Part shown: in pieces, positions 42,621 through 52,850 of the stretch | How the letters are laid out: the number at the start of each line of letters is the position of its first letter | Numbering within the stretch: the stretch's first letter is position 1 | Origin: Triatoma infestans | Taxonomy: Eukaryota > Arthropoda > Insecta > Hemiptera > Reduviidae | Direction of reading: 5' to 3' | Length of the DNA: 64,000 nucleotides | Assembly (NCBI GenBank): GCA_011037195.1 | Contig: JAAEAF010000203.1 | Span: forward strand, 186,001-250,000 | Translations under genes and position numbers: made by a program | The notes under the pieces: model-generated | Database searches by the model: none | Told to the model about the DNA's origin: nothing | What the model saw: the letters and a program-made list of their open reading frames with translations, nothing else

Positions 42621-43393
42621 GGAAATTATAGATAATGCTAACATGATGCTTCTCAACAATGGTGCGCCAACACACTTCAAGGCACACTCCAGGAGGTTTC
42701 AATTCAATTGATTTGAGTGTGACAATCCCCACCGTCGCAATTTGCTTGGATTGGACCACACTAAAAGTACTATATCATAGTGACCACTTTCCAATCTTAG
42801 TATCGAGCTCCTTCTCCTGGTCAGATTTTGTCATACCCTGGAGATACATCAAAAGAGCAAACTGGCCTGCTTACGCTTCCAGAGTGATGACACCACCCTT
42901 TGCAGGAGATGTCACTCTCGACACGAAGGCTTGGTGGAGTTTATTTACGAAGGCGTCGGTGGATGCATCCAGGGGTACTACACCGAGGGTAGGTGGGAGA
43001 GTCGTAAGATCCCTCGTCCCCTGGTGGACCCCGGAATGCAAAGTTGCTAACAGGGAAAAACAGGCTCTAAATGGATTTAAAAGGTATCCGACGGAGGAAA
43101 ATTTAATTAATTTTAAAAGAATAAGAGCCAAGGAGAGGCGTTTAATTAAAAAGTCAAAAAAAGAAACCCTCACCTCCTACATGTCAAAGATTTCTACATC
43201 ATCGACATTGAGGGAGGAGTGGAATAAGATAAGAGCCCTCTCTGGTGGTCGCAGAACACCGTCGATACCTATTCTAAAAATTAATGATGCCGTGGTCACC
43301 GAGCCTGAAGAGGTGGCTGGGGCCTTGGCTGTATACTTTGCTCGTTTCCAGCTCACTGGCTTACTCAGCAGAATTTCTCCAGCGAAAACGTGA
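42620..43393 (+). pseudogene. I-like ORF2 start: endonuclease C-terminal end only
   Basis: The frame begins with LNNGAPTHFK, changes frame, then reads SIDLSVTIPTVAICLDW and YHSDHFPILVSS (SDH motif, about 42779). This is the last third of an APE-type endonuclease. The upstream catalytic blocks (the N, ETH and GGDxN regions) are absent because ORF1 ends directly before it, so an internal deletion of roughly half a kilobase is inferred. The linker to the polymerase follows (WWTPECKVANREKQALNGFK and a Lys-rich helix). Confidence 0.75.
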
Positions 43394-44640
43394 GGTGAAG
43401 CAACAGACACTCAACTTTGAGACCGCTATCTATGAAGCTTCCAACGAACCGCTGACCATCAATGAGCTAGAAAATGCTTTAAACAAATGCATAGATTCTG
43501 CTCCAGGGGTGGATACAATCCTATACGATGTGATCAAAAACTTAAATGCAGCTGGGGAGGAAAGTCTGCTCAGACTATACAATAGCATATGGGAGACCGG
43601 CCAATACCCTGATGGTTGGCGTGAAGCAACCATTGTACGGATCCCTAAAGAAGGAAAAGACCATAGTGATCCCTCCAGTTACAAACCCATTTCGTTGACT
43701 ACCTGCTTGAGTAAGGTCCTCGAATCTATGATCACTTATAGATTATTTTATGTATTAGAAACGAGAGGACTTTACAGCCAGCATCAAGCGGGATTTCGCA
43801 GATATCGTTCTACGTTGGATCAGGCGAGCCACTTGAGATCTACATGCAAAACGCATTCATGCGTCGGGAGCACGTGCTGCCCGTGTTCTTTGATCTCGAA
43901 AAGGCTTATGATATAACGTGGAGATATGTGATTCTGTGGAAGTGTCACGAATGGAGATTCAGAAGGAAACTGCCAAGGTTCCTCCGTGGCTTTTTAGAGT
44001 CGCGAAGTTTCCGATCGCGCCTTACCTCATACATCTTGCAAAATGGTATTCCACAGGGATCGGAGTTAAGCGTAACTTTATTCACGATAGCGGTAAATAC
44101 TCTAGCAGAATTTGTAGGAAATCCTCTTCAAGTATCTTTATATGTAGACGATCTCGCCATTTATTTATGAGGAACCGAACTCGGCGAGGTTGGAGAAACC
44201 CTACAACAAGCAATAGACAGAGTGGCTGAAGAGGCTTCTAGGAGCGGGTTTAGATTCTCTGAAACCAAGACGGTGTGCCTAATTTTTTGTCGTTAAGGAC
44301 AGGAGCATAGTCCTCCCTCTTTGTTTCTTAGTGGCAGACCGATCCAGTGTAAAGAATGTATCCGTTTCCTTGGCCTCTATTCGATACTAAATTAACCTGA
44401 CAGGATAATATAGATTATACCTATGCAAAAGAAAGGAAAACCCTCGATGTTTTGAAATTTCTAGGAAGCTATAGATGGGGAACGGAACGGGAAATTTTAA
44501 AACATATTTTTATTACACTTACCCGTTCCAAACTAGAATATGGAGCCCCAGTTTATAGTTCTGCGCGCAAGTCACGCCTGAAACTACTATACAAGCTTTA
44601 CAATAAAGGTATTAGACTGTTCACAGGCGCCTTCCGTAAC
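43394..44640 (+). pseudogene. I-like ORF2 reverse transcriptase
   Basis: Code runs across three frames. SAPGVDTILYDVIKNL and IVRIPKEGKDHSDPSSYKP are followed by HQAGFRRYRSTLDQ (fingers). Next is LPVFFDLEKAYDITWR (motif A, about 43870-43920). NGIPQGSELSVTLFTIAVN is motif B and LYVDDLAIYL is motif C, with YVDD at 44141-44152. A TGA follows at 44168. Later pieces are RVAEEASRSGFRFSETKT and SKLEYGAPVYSSARKSRL, which belong to the thumb. The catalytic aspartates are kept, but several stops and frame changes separate the blocks. Confidence 0.85.
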
Positions 44641-44674
44641 TAGTCCTTTCTAGAGCCTCTATGTACAGTAGAGG

Positions 44675-45783
44675 ATGCTGCCTCCTCAACTTAGGAGAGA
44701 ACAGCTCACCCTGACTTATACCGCTGGAATATGGGGAAAGAGTTTCCATAACTTATTTCCTGTCATATTTGAGAGCCCGCATTATAATGTAGTCAGGTCC
44801 ATGCGGACGCGACCCTTTGGGTCCGAGCTAAGGAATTATTGGCAGCGGAGGGAATTGAATTTGGGCCGGTGGTAGGTTAGGGCTTTGCGTCTTCTCCTTC
44901 CTGGTCATTACCCGCTGCAAGCGTCCACATGGACCTGGCATTACATAAAAAAGAAGAAACCCTTCCCGTCGTCTATAGACAAAAATTACTAGAAATTCTA
45001 AACATTTATTATGACTTCCGACCTATCTTTACAGAAGCTAGGGGACAGAAGGAGTCACTCTTAGTTGGACACTTCCGCATTATGCAACCGTGTACTTGGC
45101 GGAAATGTTGGCTATATGCCAGGACATAGAATTAATCAAGAAAAACAATTACATAAAAGCGCTAATTTGACGGACTCATTAAGTGCATTAATGACTCTCC
45201 GGGATCAGTTCTCGACAGACCCAATGGTATTAGATATTTACAGCTTACTGCTGCAGTTAAGCGCACGTGGTCAAGAGGTAACGTTCGCCTGGAGCCGGGC
45301 CACATTGGCGTGTCCGGTAATTAAAGGGCGGACGAGGCAGCCAAGCGAGCTGCCTCTACACAAACGGATGAAATCAGACCCGTTCGCCCCACTGATCTAC
45401 AAATATATATGAAACGCATCATTAATAGAAAATGGCAAAATCAGTGGGACAGGATAAGCGAAAAACTTACCTGATAAGATATTAAACCACGTCTGCGAAG
45501 TATTACAGTCGAGAATTAACAGCGGCATGACTCTGTGATTTTGACGAGGCTGAGGACTGGTCATTTACGTGTGACCCATGGGCACCTCCTTATTGGAGGA
45601 AGAAGGCCGAGGTGCTCTCGATGTCGAGAAAGGCAAACGGTGGTTCACGTGTTGGAAGGGTGTCAGGCTCTGCGTACTCAGAGAGAAAGGACAGGCCTGC
45701 TACATGACAAGCGCGCTATTCTACAAGAGGGTTCTCCTTATATAAAGAGGCTATTTGACTTTTTAAAGGATATTAATTTGTAA
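44675..45783 (+). pseudogene. I-like ORF2 RNase H and C-terminal zinc finger
   Basis: Around 45000-45120 a degraded RNase H start reads IFTEARG where YTDGS is expected. 45170-45330 has DSLSALMTLRDQFSTDP and LLLQLSARGQEVTFAW, the third-Asp and following segments of retrotransposon RNase H. 45535-45783 ends the protein with LRTGHLRVTHGHL and CSRCRERQTVVHVLEGC, a C-x2-C-x8-H-x4-C finger typical of LINE ORF2 ends. The first RNase H Asp and the following Gly-Ser are altered. Confidence 0.75.
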
Positions 45784-46535
45784 AGAAATATTTAAATTAG
45801 CAGTTAGGTTAGGTTAATTAAACTTGGGTGAAGAATATCGAGTACTTCACCCAATTAGGTTAGTGTTTTTTTATGTTAGGGAAAGGAATATCGACTACTT
45901 TCCCCTCGTTTGAATGTATATATAAGCGTGAATGTATTTATGAGTGCGATTGTATTTATTAGCGAGAATGTGTTTATTAGCGAGAATGTATTTATTAGCG
46001 CGAATGTATTTATTAGCGATAATATATTTATTGGCAAGACTGCTTTTATGTGTGAATGTATTTATTGGTTAGGGTGAATGTTTAGTTTAGGTTTTTTATT
46101 TCGGGGTTGAAAGAAATTTTATAAAAGTATTTCAACTCTATTAGGTTTAGATTCAGATTAGGATTAGTTCACTTAAGGGTGTGCAGGAATATTTGTTAAA
46201 AGTACTGCACACCTAAAATAGAATAGTTTACAGTAAGCAAATAGCCTCTTTAGGGTAGGTTACATAGATTCTTCAGGATAGTTTCTTGCTTATATTACAT
46301 ACAATACGTTATTTATCTGCATGCAAAAGTTCCACATTTAAAAGATGCAAATAGATCCGGAATTTTCATATTAATTTATTATATATATAATTGTTAAATA
46401 TATTTGGATGCTACAAAGGTTGAATTGTGCCATTAGCTCGTGCAGACCGAGTGGTGAACAAAACAAACTGAGGGGCGCTAATAACCTTAGAAGTTCATGC
46501 GCAAAAAAAAAAGTTATTATTATAATTATTATTGG
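45784..46535 (+). repeat. I-like LINE 3' UTR with minisatellite and tail
   Basis: About 45910-46075 holds six or seven units of roughly 18 bp (GCGAGAATGTATTTATTA type). Beyond it are sequences shared with 1268-1472. The terminal block GGGGCGCTAATAACC ... GCGC folds as a short hairpin, followed by an A-run and a TTATTATTATAATTATTATT-like tail. Confidence 0.75.
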
Positions 46536-46689
46536 GACAGAAATGTGATAACAGACCAACCAGCACATCTCACACAGCAGCCCAGATATCATCCTGTTAG
46601 AAAAAGAGAAGAAAGATGTGCATTTAATAGATGTGGCGCTCCCTAACTGTGAAAATTTGTCGTCCACGTACAACGACAAAATTCAGAAA

Positions 46690-47527
46690 TCTAATAATAA
46701 TAATTTTTTTTTTTTTTTGAGGGGTGAAATGCGTTTACGCACGCAGAGACCCTGCAGTGCCGGACCCCAAATTGGACTACCGGCTAAAACACCCCCTGCT
46801 GCTAGGCCTAGCCTGGATTCACTGCCGACCAGCATTACTTCAGAGCTAGGCCTCTGTCTTTACTCATTGGGTATCTCCTTCGGTGTTACCCTACTTGGCA
46901 GTCGTCCAGGTCCTGCTTCTTCCGCTGAAAAATGTCCCTAGCGTACCTAGCTACAGTCTGCCAGTTGGCCTCACTGACCAGCATAGCTTCAACTATCACT
47001 GCCTCGAAATGACCTCTGAGCCGCTCCCACCGACCGCTGGAGAAAAACGTGTGGGAAGCATCGTCTTTACTGCCGGGGCAGTAAAGGCATTCCTCATCCT
47101 CTACTTTTCCCACCTTTTTCAGGTACGCCCTGAAATAGCCATGCCCACTCAGGAGTTGTGTGACGTAATAGTCCACTTCCCCATGTGGCCTCTTCGTCCA
47201 TGGCTTTACCTCCCTAATTAACCTAGCGGTCCATCGGCCCCGCAGATCATCTTCCCAGAAGCCTGCCACCTCTGGAAAGTCCGATTCCTCTCCTCCCTGG
47301 AGAGAGCCTCCTTACTCCCCTCTGCCTTCCTTTCATGGAGGATCTTGCGTTCCCTAGCAAGGAGTGCAATTGGGATTACTCCGGCAATCACAAGAACCGC
47401 TGGCTCAGACACCGTGCGGTATGCAGAGGCAATTCTCAGCGCACCAAGCCGCTGCACACGAGCCATTCTTTTCCTGTAGGCCTCCTTGTTAAGAGCATCC
47501 GCCCACACTTCAGCTCCGTAAAGGAGT
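46690..47527 (-). pseudogene. R1-like LINE ORF2 C-terminal remnant
   Basis: On the minus strand from about 47527: LLYGAEVWADALNKEAYRKR and RIASAYRTVSEPAVLVIAG, then after a frame change near 47250 WTKRPHGEVDYYVTQLLSGH and GYFRAYLKKVGKVEDEEC. These are characteristic of the C-terminal domain of R1-type elements. The zinc finger reads CLYCPGSKDDASHTFF followed by SSGRW, so the last Cys of the usual C-x2-C...H...C is gone. The 3' side ends in an A-run and (TTA)n near 46690-46712. The 5' side is interrupted at 47527 by the tail of another LINE. Confidence 0.75.
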
Positions 47528-48700
47528 AATAATAATAATAATTTATTATGAATTAAACAAAGAAGCACAATTTACAAGTATATATATGTAAGTATTACAC
47601 GGCTTGGATAGATGTCAGCCGGAGTTAGATGTAAAAAAGAAAGAAAACTAAAAAGAACACTAACCTTGAAAAAGTCAAATAAAAATAAATAAATAACAAA
47701 TATGAATTAAAAAATTGGTATAAATAATAATAATAATAATAAATTATTTAAAAGAAAATGACTAATCCATTAATAGTTACAGAAATGTAATAAGGGAAAT
47801 AAACTAAACTCAATTAAACCCTATTGACAAAGAAAAGAAAATGAATATAAAATGCATTATGAAAAATCATTTACATAAGGACACCTGCATACAAAATAAA
47901 ATAAAACAAAAAATAAATAAATAAATAAAATAAAATGGGAGATATTTAGAAAACTGTGAAAATGTAAAAACAAAAGTTTTAAATTTAATAAAATAAAAAG
48001 GAAACTTGATCAGAAATTAAATTCCTGAACCAGGCTGTACCGATAACGCCAAACAGCCCGTGCACACCTGATAAGATCCTTGCAGTTTCGAGTGTTAAGC
48101 ATACTGACGAGCTGAACCACAGTAAAAGAAGGAACCCCGAGATAACACACCCGGAACTCTGAAAGTATAGGACACACAGCCAGAAAATGCACACAGTCCT
48201 CTCTTACTCTCAGGTTACACAAGGAACAAATTTCGGACTCTCTTTCCATCCAAGGAATATAATTCAGAAATAGTAATTCAGCCCTCATTTTGAAGAGCCA
48301 GCGCAATTCATTTAAAGTGAGAACGTCGGAGTGAGACTCTTCAACAAGGGTGAACAATTTCACCTGAAGGTCCAATTGCTTATAAAAGATAAAGCGGGAA
48401 GATTCTCTTGCGCACCTCTCAGACTCTTCCCGACATGCCAAACCTATCTTTGCAATTAATGAAGTCATCTGAGATTTCCACACAGACATATTAACAGTAG
48501 AGAAACCATACTTTTGTGCAAGGTTGGACCAGCTTGCAAACCAAAACACCTTCCTATAGATGACCTCCATAACTAACGCTCTTGAAAGACGGTGCCCAGG
48601 AAAATCCAGTACTTTAGAAATATACTGGAAATGCAACTTTAAAGTAAAAATAAAAAACAAGTCCACGCCCGTCTCCAAAAGGATCACATAATATGGGGTA
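47528..48700 (-). mobile_element. 5'-truncated LINE, same family as at 6.3 kb
   Basis: Its minus-strand 3' tail is the (TTA)n run at 47528-47543, directly abutting the R1-like remnant. About 470 bp of AT-rich 3' UTR precedes it, and coding sequence lies at 48010-48687. A second TAA run lies at 47724-47742. The 5' boundary near 48700 is approximate. Confidence 0.65.
48010..48687 (-). pseudogene. LINE ORF2 C-terminal region, unassigned clade
   Basis: A 225-codon open frame without interruption. It reads LHFQYISKVLDFPGHRLSRA, ESERCARESSRFIFYKQLDL, then LNELRWLFKMRAELLFLNYI and the finger CSLCNLRVREDCVHFLAVC (C-x2-C-x9-H-x4-C), then PILSEFRVCYLGVP and a C-terminal Arg/Trp-rich helix ending VQEFNF. 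It matches the remnant at 6277-6920 block by block. The polymerase domain is missing through 5' truncation. The long open frame suggests a more recent insertion than the other LINE fragments here. Confidence 0.75.
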
Positions 48701-48995
48701 CTGAGGGAAGACCATAAAGTTTTTTAACGAAAAACAATTCAGAAATATATATTATAGAATAATTCAGAAATATATTCAGCTTTCTAATGAAATTAAGCAA
48801 ATGTGGAATGTAGGAATTGTAAGGATAGTTCCTATGTCCTTTCATCAACAGGCATGATTGCTACTTCTCTGAGAAGAAATATTCAGTCGCTGTCTATTGA
48901 CTTAAATTTATACTTTGATCTGCAGAAGTCAGTGATATAATACATGCCACATAGTGCAACATTTATTAGGTTTCTAATCTGAAATAGTTAATTTA
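48701..48995. other. Spacer without a gene
   Basis: I see no recognisable feature. Confidence 0.4.
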
Positions 48996-48999
48996 TAGC

Positions 49000-49995
49000 T
49001 GTTCGAAAAAGTTGAAGTTGAAAAGAAATATGAAGGTAAAACAGGGAACAAACTTATCAAAAGTTTTTGAAAGCTCTAAGGGATTGAAACACGGATGCTG
49101 TCCGTCCCCCCACTTTATTCAAAATATGTTTGGAGAGGGTATGAAGGACTGGTTAAAGAAATGTAAAGGTATGGGTCTACCAGTAGGCAACGATCATTTT
49201 TGTACCTTGTTTTTTGCGGATGATCAGGTGGTAGTGGCCCAGAATTGAGAAGATATGGAGTTAATGATGAGGACATTGAAGGAATGCTACACAGCCGTGG
49301 GGATGAGGATAAATTAAAAAAAAAACAGAATATATGGTGATAGAAGAGAATGAGGATGAAGATTTGTATGTTGAAGAGGATAAATGCAGGAAGGTGAAAT
49401 CCTTCAAATATTTGGGATCTGTTTTGGATGAGGCGGGAGGATGTGAAGAAGTGGTGCTGGAGAGAAGTAAGCAGGCCCGCAAGGCAATAAGAATGCTTCA
49501 TCCGGTGCTGTGGGGCAAAACCCTTTCAAGAGAAAATAAAAAAAGAATTTTTTATTCCATTATTGAAGGAATCCTCACGTATGGAGCTGAAACCTGGGCC
49601 ACTACTCGGAAGATACGTGCGAAGATGAACATGATAGAGATGGATTACTGGAGACGATGTGTTCAGACGACCAGAATGGATAAGTTAAGGAATATAGAGA
49701 TAAGGAAGAAAATGGAAATAAATGAAACAGTTGAGGAAAGAATAAATAAAAGGAAATTGGTGTGGTATGGGTATCTCAGAAGGATGCCTCCGGAAAGATG
49801 GCCAGAGAGAATTAGAGGATGGATCCCTCAGAGGAACAGAAGAAGAGAAAGACCGGCAAGAAGATGGGAGGAGGAGATTGCCGGTAGGGGTCTGAGGGAA
49901 GGAGATTGGAGTGACAGGAGGAGATGGAGAGAGGAAGTGACCTGACGGCAACCCAAATGAAGGGAGACGCCGGTTAAGTAAGGAAGTAAGTAAGT
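49000..49995 (+). pseudogene. RTE-like LINE reverse transcriptase C-terminal half
   Basis: It starts at palm motif B (KGLKHGCCPSPHF) and continues LPVGNDHFCTLFFADDQVVV, with FADD at 49213-49224. A stop then appears after AQN. A run of A residues near 49316-49325 shifts the frame. From 49334 an uninterrupted 203-codon frame gives KVKSFKYLGSVLDEAGGCEE, ARKAIRMLHPVLWGKTLSRE, RIFYSIIEGILTYGAETWA and an Arg-rich end (WYGYLRRMPPERWPERIRGW), ending at a TGA at about 49945. The fingers and endonuclease are missing. It finishes in a tail of AAGTAAGG/AAGTAAGT units at about 49975-49993, as in RTE-type elements. Confidence 0.8.
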
Positions 49996-49999
49996 CGAA

Positions 50000-50499
50000 A
50001 AAGTTCCCAGCTATACAATCCCCAGGATCTCACTGAGAATATATAATAATAATAAAACACATTAAATATTTTATTTTTGATATTTAAATAATGATAGGTC
50101 ACGGAATGTATTTTATATTTATTGGGATTCATTTATTTATTCTTGTATTACATTCTAGAACTACTTATTAAATAATAGTTTTAACTACAATAATTATTCA
50201 AGAGTGAATCTATTGAAGGAATAATTGTAGGAAACCTTTTGTAGAATATGAGAGGAGGAATATGTTATCAGTATAGGTAGTATAAAATATTGAAGTAATA
50301 ATATTGAAATAATAATAAAAATCTGTTGAGAAACTCTCACATGACTTTCTCTTACTTATTAGTTATGATTAAAGAGGAAGGGGATATAATAGTTATAGGG
50401 TGTTTAGTGCCCAATGTTTACCTGAATATGAAAATATTGCATGGCAGCGCGCTCTTCCATCTGCCCGCTTACACTTGAACATGCAACGCACTTTTAAAA
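50000..50499. other. AT-rich stretch with one Family A 5' end
   Basis: About 50318-50356 reads AAAATCTGTTGAGAAACTCT and CACATGACTTTCTCTTACTT, a Family A 5' terminus without the rest of the element. Nothing else is recognised. Confidence 0.5.
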
Positions 50500-50640
50500 T
50501 TTATAGATGGCTGGTAGACCTAATCACTTCTTCAGGGATTTTGGCCTCGACTGCGGGTCTCCTAGCCTGACAACACTTACTCTGACAACCACCCAAACAT
50601 TTACACAATAAACATAGTGTCTGCCGAGTGAAAGGACTTG
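50500..50640 (+). mobile_element. I-like LINE 5' UTR fragment
   Basis: It shares CACTTCTTCAGGGA, TGCGGGT.TC, CTGACAACACT and ACACAATA.ACATAG with 40385-40490, the 5' UTR of the I-like LINE. Only about 140 bp is present. Confidence 0.6.
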
Positions 50641-50644
50641 TGGT

Positions 50645-50815
50645 AAGCAAGCCGTGGTTTTTGCGCCGCTAAGTTCTAACTTTCAAAACCAACTGTAGCT
50701 TGTCAGTTTTTCCCATGATGCTGGGTTAATATCGTCTTTGCCCTCATAAGAAAGGAACACAGAATTTTTACACAAAAGGCGAGAACGCTGGCCACTAGAC
50801 CAACGCGCGTGGGTA
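50645..50815 (-). mobile_element. tRNA-derived SINE, family 2, copy b
   Basis: On the minus strand: CACGCGCGTTGGTCTAGTGG, CCAGCGTTCTCGCC, a diverged box B, then CCCAGCATCATGGGAAAA and CAAGCTACAGTTGG. It matches 40063-40222 through head and body. Confidence 0.75.
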
Positions 50816-51186
50816 AGAGAAACTAATAAAAGGCAAAAAAGGATAATAAAATTTTTATTGGTTAAAGATAATAAAAAGTTAAGAGAGAATGTTGTTCTCT
50901 TTATGGGTATAAATAATATGAACACAATGATACTGCAGTATATAAAACTGGAGTATGGGCCTTGCGTAGTATCATTCCCTATTTTAATCAACAGGTGGCA
51001 TTGGCGTGTTCAATCACAATTATTCACTTAATTATTATGTTCACTCTTTATATATTTATTTTTTATTAAACTACTTTATTTATCTAATTAATAAACCATC
51101 TGGTTTTACATCTATTTTAATTAAATATAAAGTTTTTATATTACTCAAGGCGCAAGTTATAATTTTATTTCTTTGGATAAAAAAAA
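50816..51186. other. AT-rich stretch without a gene
   Basis: I see no recognisable feature. Confidence 0.4.
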
Positions 51187-51207
51187 AATCTGTGTGAAAC
51201 ACTCACA

Positions 51208-51253
<46 letters not shown>

Positions 51254-52185
51254 GACTTTCTCTTACTGCCGTTGTTAATACAATTATATAAAACATGACA
51301 AATTTTCTTTAAACTTCAGCCTTTATATCTCTACCACAGTAACTGCTATTATGTACTGCGCATCTCACCCAAAGTGCGGCTTTACTGAAAATTTGTTTTT
51401 CAGTTTATAGCAGTTTTCTCGAAAATGGCTTTAGCGATTTTCACATTTTATTCATTTGTCCCAACATAATATAGAGAGGTGTGGGGGGATAAGTTCATAT
51501 CTAAGAAGGTAAGGAAGTGATCACATTGCATTCAGAAGAAAGCGCTTATAACATTTACAATTGAAGTTTCAAATTCCGCTGTACCGCGACTGAAATCAGT
51601 TTTTCGAAAAATTGTCACAATTAAGGTGATAAATATTTCTTTAGTTAGCATTCCAAGTTTAAAGGAAATCGTTTTCCAAAAAATTCCAAATAACTCAGAA
51701 GCCTGTTCTAATAATAAAGTTATTAAAATTTGGAATTTTAGCTGTGTTTCCTAATGTATATTAGTGTCTGCAGATGGCAGAACCATACATTCCATTGAAA
51801 TGGTACTTTAGAGGAAAGCTTAACGCTAGTCCCGCTAACCCCCGAGAACTCCACAAGAATGATTTTCCCAGGAAAATGTTAAAAGTAAAACGTATTTATC
51901 TGCGTAGTAGTATTCGAAGTTTAAAGAAAATATTGGAGTCATTTTGCAGAAAAACCCGAATAACTGAAAAATAAAACATTCAGTAAAGTCGCACTTCCAT
52001 ATTTTTGCTCCAGAACCTTCGTCAGATGGTAATTTCCATACGGAATGGCAAGCTGTGAGCTTCCTGGCAAATTTTGTTCACATTCAAAAAACACATACAT
52101 ACCGACCATTCGCTAAAGACATATTTTTCGTACTCAGGGTATTCCCAGTGTAACATGTATTTCCGGTGAAAACTCAATTTGATTG
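51187..52185 (+). repeat. Family A copy with an expanded 5' CA tract
   Basis: The 5' end ATCTGTGTGAAACACTCACA runs directly into a (CA)n tract (about 51206-51251) before CGCGACTTTCTCTTACTGCC. Here the microsatellite grew from the CACTCACAC of the terminal palindrome, not from the usual internal site. Internal modules follow. The copy runs to CCGGTGAAAACTCAATTTG and is then cut by a Penelope-derived pair. Confidence 0.75.
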
Positions 52186-52349
52186 ATTGATTTGATATGA
52201 TCCTAAAACATTCTCATATTTAGAAAGAGAGAAGAGAGAAAAAACACTGATTTTGTTGGTATTTAAGTGCGAATTTAGAGAAAGGTCGATTAATCTGGAT
52301 CTCAAAATTAGTTTGTAAAGAATTCGGGTTGAGACCGCGTCAGTTGTAA

Positions 52350-52390
52350 AACAACGTTTCACCCATATTGCAACAGGCTTCTTCAGGGTA
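52350..52390 (-). ncRNA. Hammerhead-like motif, left arm
   Basis: On the minus strand: CTGAAGA, A, GCCTGTTGCAATATGGGT, GAAAC, GTTG. Stem II is imperfect and the cleavage triplet reads GTT. Confidence 0.5.
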
Positions 52391-52433
52391 CTGTCGCGTG
52401 TAAAGAGTGTTGTTTCAGCTTTAGACACGACAC

Positions 52434-52476
52434 TAACCTGAAGAAGCCTATTGTAGTATGGGCGAAACGTCGGTTT
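52434..52476 (+). ncRNA. Hammerhead-like motif, right arm
   Basis: CTGAAGA (52438-52444), one A, stem II GCCTAT/ATGGGC with one G-T pair, GAAA (52464-52467), palindromic ACGT and C52471. Stem I is less clear: AACC/GGTT pairs only if it overlaps the core C. Confidence 0.6.
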
Positions 52477-52559
52477 ACAACAATCCACTGACGCGATCTC
52501 GACCCGAACACCTCAGTGCTTTACAGGAAATCATTGTCAGTTATTTTCTAGACAATTCC

Positions 52560-52850
52560 AAATATCTCAAAACCTATCCAGTAAAATCAGTTGCACTTCC
52601 GGTCAACCGAGTTTCTTCAAATTTGAATTCTAACAATGCAACTTAATATTATATAGATAATGGAAGCTTCAGTATTATGATGAAGTGGTCCTGTAGTAGA
52701 AAAGCTTAATTTGCTGCTCCCTCAGTACTTTCAAAAAAATAATCAATTTTCTTGGAAAAATTATAGATAGTGTATTGGTTCAAAAGAAAATCTTTGGAGC
52801 GATTCGGTCTCAAAACAGATAAAGAGGAAGGGAAAATGTTTTTATTGAAC
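52560..52850 (+). repeat. Family A fragment
   Basis: It carries AAAATCAGTTGCACTTCCGG, CCGAGTTTCTTCAAATTTG and a shortened following module. Confidence 0.55.

Larger units (their letters stand above)
40372..46535 (+). mobile_element. I-clade non-LTR retrotransposon, nearly full length but dead
   Basis: About 6.2 kb on the plus strand: 5' UTR (40372-40705), ORF1 with three zinc knuckles (to about 42620), the end of an endonuclease, reverse transcriptase, RNase H, a C-terminal zinc finger (to 45783), a 3' UTR with a minisatellite, the terminal hairpin block GGGGCGCTAATAACC (46472) and an A-rich then TTATTATTATAA-type tail. Domain order and the three-knuckle ORF1 fit the I group. Many frameshifts and stops show that it cannot be autonomous. 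Confidence 0.85.
52325..52506. mobile_element. Penelope-derived inverted pair with two hammerhead motifs
   Basis: The left end CGGGTTGAGACCGCGTCAG mirrors the right end CTGACGCGATCTCGACCCG. The 182-bp pair contains one outward-pointing hammerhead-like motif in each arm and no coding sequence. Family A sequence lies on both sides, so it is inserted in or between Family A copies. Confidence 0.7.

Noticed and set aside
46618..47221. Plus-strand open frames of about 107-112 codons
   Set aside because: They are the complement of the R1-like C-terminal code, which is clearly recognisable on the minus strand.
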